24,217 bases of DNA. Origin: JAKQHY01 sp034429475 (lineage in GTDB: Bacteria > Chloroflexota > Anaerolineae > B4-G1 > SLSP01). Where the stretch lies: positions 1 through 24,217 of the forward strand of contig DAOUGD010000207.1 of the NCBI GenBank assembly GCA_034429475.1, in the 5' to 3' direction. The translations under genes and the position numbers were made by a program. This document shows positions 22,972-24,217 of this stretch, in pieces. The notes beneath the pieces were generated by a model. That model had not been told where the DNA came from. It saw nothing but the letters and a program-made list of their open reading frames with translations, and made no database searches. Positions within the stretch are counted from its first letter, which is position 1. Each line of letters begins with the position of its first letter.

Positions 22972-23489
22972 ATCTGGCAGACTTCTCCGGCGAGGCTGAA
23001 ATTTTTGTGGATGCCAATATTTTTACGTATTTCGCGCTGGGGACGCCGGTGTATCAGGATGCGTGTGCAGAGTTTTTGCAGCGAGTCGAGGGGAAGCAAA
23101 TTCACGCGGTGACGTCGGATTTTGTGTTGAATGAAGTATTTTATGCGTTGTTGGTCGGCAAGGGGTCGGAATTGCTGGCGACGACCAAAATCACCACGAT
23201 CAAGAAGCGTTTGACTGAGGATGCCGGCTTGGCGGCGGCATGTTACCAGGTATGCGAGGAGTTTTGGGGGTATCTGCTGGCGCTCCAGGCGGAGGGGCTG
23301 CGGTTGGTCAGTGTGGGAGCGCGGGAGCAGGAGAGCAGTCTGGCGTTAGGGAGCCGGTATGGGTTGTTGCCGACGGACGCCCTGCATGTGGCGACGTGTC
23401 AACAGTATGGAGTGACCCATTGTGCAACGGCAGACGCGCACTTTGAGCGGGTGGATTTTTTGAAGGTGTGGCGACCAGAGGCGAAATAA
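22968..23489 (+). CDS. PIN-domain ribonuclease toxin, VapC-type
   Basis: A 173-residue PIN-domain protein. The four acidic active-site residues are in place: D15 (IFVDANIFTYF), E56 (FVLNEVFYAL), D137 (LLPTDALHVAT) and D156 (CATADAHFERV). VapC toxins are magnesium-dependent endoribonucleases that cut tRNA or rRNA and stop growth when the antitoxin is lost. At 173 residues it is longer than the usual 130-150, with an extra helical stretch around residues 65-100. Start ATG 22968 overlaps the antitoxin stop. It sits directly behind the MmeI-like gene on the same strand, next to a repeat at its 3' end. RNA target unknown. Confidence 0.88.
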   Translation: MNLADFSGEAEIFVDANIFTYFALGTPVYQDACAEFLQRVEGKQIHAVTSDFVLNEVFYALLVGKGSELLATTKITTIKKRLTEDAGLAAACYQVCEEFWGYLLALQAEGLRLVSVGAREQESSLALGSRYGLLPTDALHVATCQQYGVTHCATADAHFERVDFLKVWRPEAK

Positions 23490-23504
23490 GAAGATGAAAA
23501 CGTA

Positions 23505-23557
23505 TTCCGTAGGGTGTATTTCGTTTACGGACTACGGACTACGGAATACGCCCTACG
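23505..23557. repeat. Inverted repeat of CGTAGTCCGTA-type units between convergent genes
   Basis: GTATTCCGTAGGGTGTATTT (from about 23501) pairs imperfectly with CGGAATACGCCCTACG (23542-23557), with tandem ACGGACT units between. It separates VapC from the convergent SnoaL-like gene and ends at the base before that gene's stop codon (23560-23558). Its units resemble the CGTAGGCCGTAGTC stretch at about 59-75. Confidence 0.75.
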
Positions 23558-24043
23558 CTACCAGCACGGATTGCTACCCTGGTATGCCCAGCGCGCCTCC
23601 TGCTCATTGTAGATCCGGCGCTTACTGAATAACCACTCCCCATTTACCTTGACCAACTCATCTTCGTAATGCCCATACGAATCGAGCGCCGACCGGCGTT
23701 CAGGGTTCGGATTCCCCACGTGAAACCAGTACGCCCTCCCCCAGGCCCGGTTCCCCTCAATCTTCAAGACGATGTTCGTGATGTTGTGCCGCCCGCTGGC
23801 CGGCCGCAACGGCGGAGCGTCCGGCGATGCGGGCGGGTCTTCTCGCCGCGGAATCGCCAGGAGGCGTTCGCGTATCGTCTCCCGCCCGCGCCATTCCCCT
23901 TCCCCAATATCGAGCACGCCATCTTCCGTAAAGGTGGCGACATATCGGTCAATATCGCCAAAATCCAGCGCAAACATATAGCGCGCCTGAAGATCCTCAA
24001 TCAAGGCCCGTTCCTCGGCATAAGTGTTGTCTTGTTTATTCAT
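23558..24043 (-). CDS. SnoaL-like (NTF2-fold) protein
   Basis: A 161-residue single-domain protein of the SnoaL-like/NTF2-like fold. The typical N-terminal block is present: ALIEDLQARYMFALDFGD, then DRYVATFTEDGVLDIGEGEWRGRETIRERL. HNITNIVLKIEGNRAWGRAYW and the C-terminal YEDELVKVNGEWLFSKRRI follow. Members include polyketide cyclases, dehydratases and isomerases, as well as non-enzymatic forms; substrate not evident. The Shine-Dalgarno GGAGG lies 9 bases before the ATG. The stop codon touches the upstream end of the inverted repeat at 23505-23557. No operon partner is visible in the window. Confidence 0.85.
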   Translation of the reverse strand: MNKQDNTYAEERALIEDLQARYMFALDFGDIDRYVATFTEDGVLDIGEGEWRGRETIRERLLAIPRREDPPASPDAPPLRPASGRHNITNIVLKIEGNRAWGRAYWFHVGNPNPERRSALDSYGHYEDELVKVNGEWLFSKRRIYNEQEARWAYQGSNPCW

Positions 24044-24113
24044 TTGATAGCTCCTCCAAGAATAGAATACATCCTATGACTCCACTGAAAAACCACTAAG
24101 AACCTATCCGAAA

Positions 24114-24119
24114 ATTATA
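24114..24119 (-). promoter_or_regulatory. Possible -10 box of the SnoaL-like gene
   Basis: On the minus strand a TATAAT follows directly on a GCGGC/GCCGC hairpin, about 70 bases before ATG 24043. No TTGACA-like -35 at normal spacing. Confidence 0.3.
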
Positions 24120-24217
24120 GCGGCGTTGTGCCGCTGCGCCGGGTCTTGCGGCTAAAGCCGCTTTCAGGAAGGTATTTTTTCGTGGGCGGGCTACGCCCGC
24201 TCACGAAAAAATACCCT
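24119..24217. repeat. Cluster of three GC-rich hairpins, reaching the right edge
   Basis: Three inverted repeats in a row. AGCGGC/GCCGCT (24119-24135). GCGGC/GCCGC around TAAA (24148-24161). A long one at 24171-24215 whose arms GGTATTTTTTCGTGGGCGGG and CCCGCTCACGAAAAAATACC form a 20-bp stem with one G-T pair. It looks like a dispersed, non-coding mobile-type repeat rather than a simple terminator; it may continue beyond the window. Confidence 0.75.

Overview
The window is bacterial, GC-rich (about 60-65% in most genes) and gene-dense. Multi-GAF cytosolic histidine kinases, a tungsten-type aldehyde:ferredoxin oxidoreductase, a very large secreted repeat protein ending in a YMPLTLR-like tail, and many short-period intergenic repeats (AATTCGT, CGTGAAA, GCAGATT and CAGGATGGA types) together suggest an Anaerolineae-like member of the Chloroflexota. 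That placement is inferred; there is no rRNA or other marker gene here.

Layout. 1-846 (-): start of a UvrA-family ATPase that runs off the left edge, with a short-period repeat read in frame at its cut end. 1231-1695 (+): small flavodoxin. 1860-3627 (+): an AT-richer restriction-modification pair, a beta-class N4-cytosine-type methyltransferase overlapping an SfiI-family endonuclease. Behind it lies a small transcription unit of its own (promoter, RBS with a 34-codon ORF, terminator; 3624-3843). 3919-4947 (+): double-GNAT acetyltransferase. 5047-5655 (-): PHP-domain phosphoesterase. 5810-6988 (+): FAD/NAD(P)H oxidoreductase. 7173-11619 (+): signalling pair, a 1078-residue 4xGAF-PAS histidine kinase followed by a receiver-kinase hybrid. 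11743-13557 (-): AOR. 13814-14224 (-): SCP2-like lipid-binding protein. 14402-18475 (+): 1357-residue secreted protein with acidic, probably calcium-binding repeats. 18505-19869 (+): nucleoside phosphorylase and LOG-family phosphoribohydrolase. 19922-22693 (+): single-chain MmeI-like Type IIL restriction-modification enzyme. 22747-23489 (+): VapBC-type toxin-antitoxin pair. 23558-24043 (-): SnoaL-like protein. The right end is a cluster of hairpins.

How the genes relate. Two unrelated restriction-modification systems and a toxin-antitoxin pair make the window rich in defence and addiction functions. The SfiI-like island and the target-recognition part of the MmeI-like enzyme are clearly AT-richer than their surroundings, which points to horizontal import or domain exchange. 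The oxidoreductases (flavodoxin, FAD enzyme, AOR) fit an anaerobic or facultative redox metabolism but are not in one operon. The phosphorylase and LOG genes are adjacent and tightly spaced, which suggests linked nucleoside/nucleotide salvage.

The most unusual features are (1) the secreted protein with about four diverged ~110-residue repeat units, (2) six loci of short-period inverted or tandem repeats placed exactly at gene ends, two of which supply the stop codon of the neighbouring gene while one lies inside a reading frame, (3) the SfiI-type system, and (4) the compositional break at the recognition domain of the MmeI-like enzyme.
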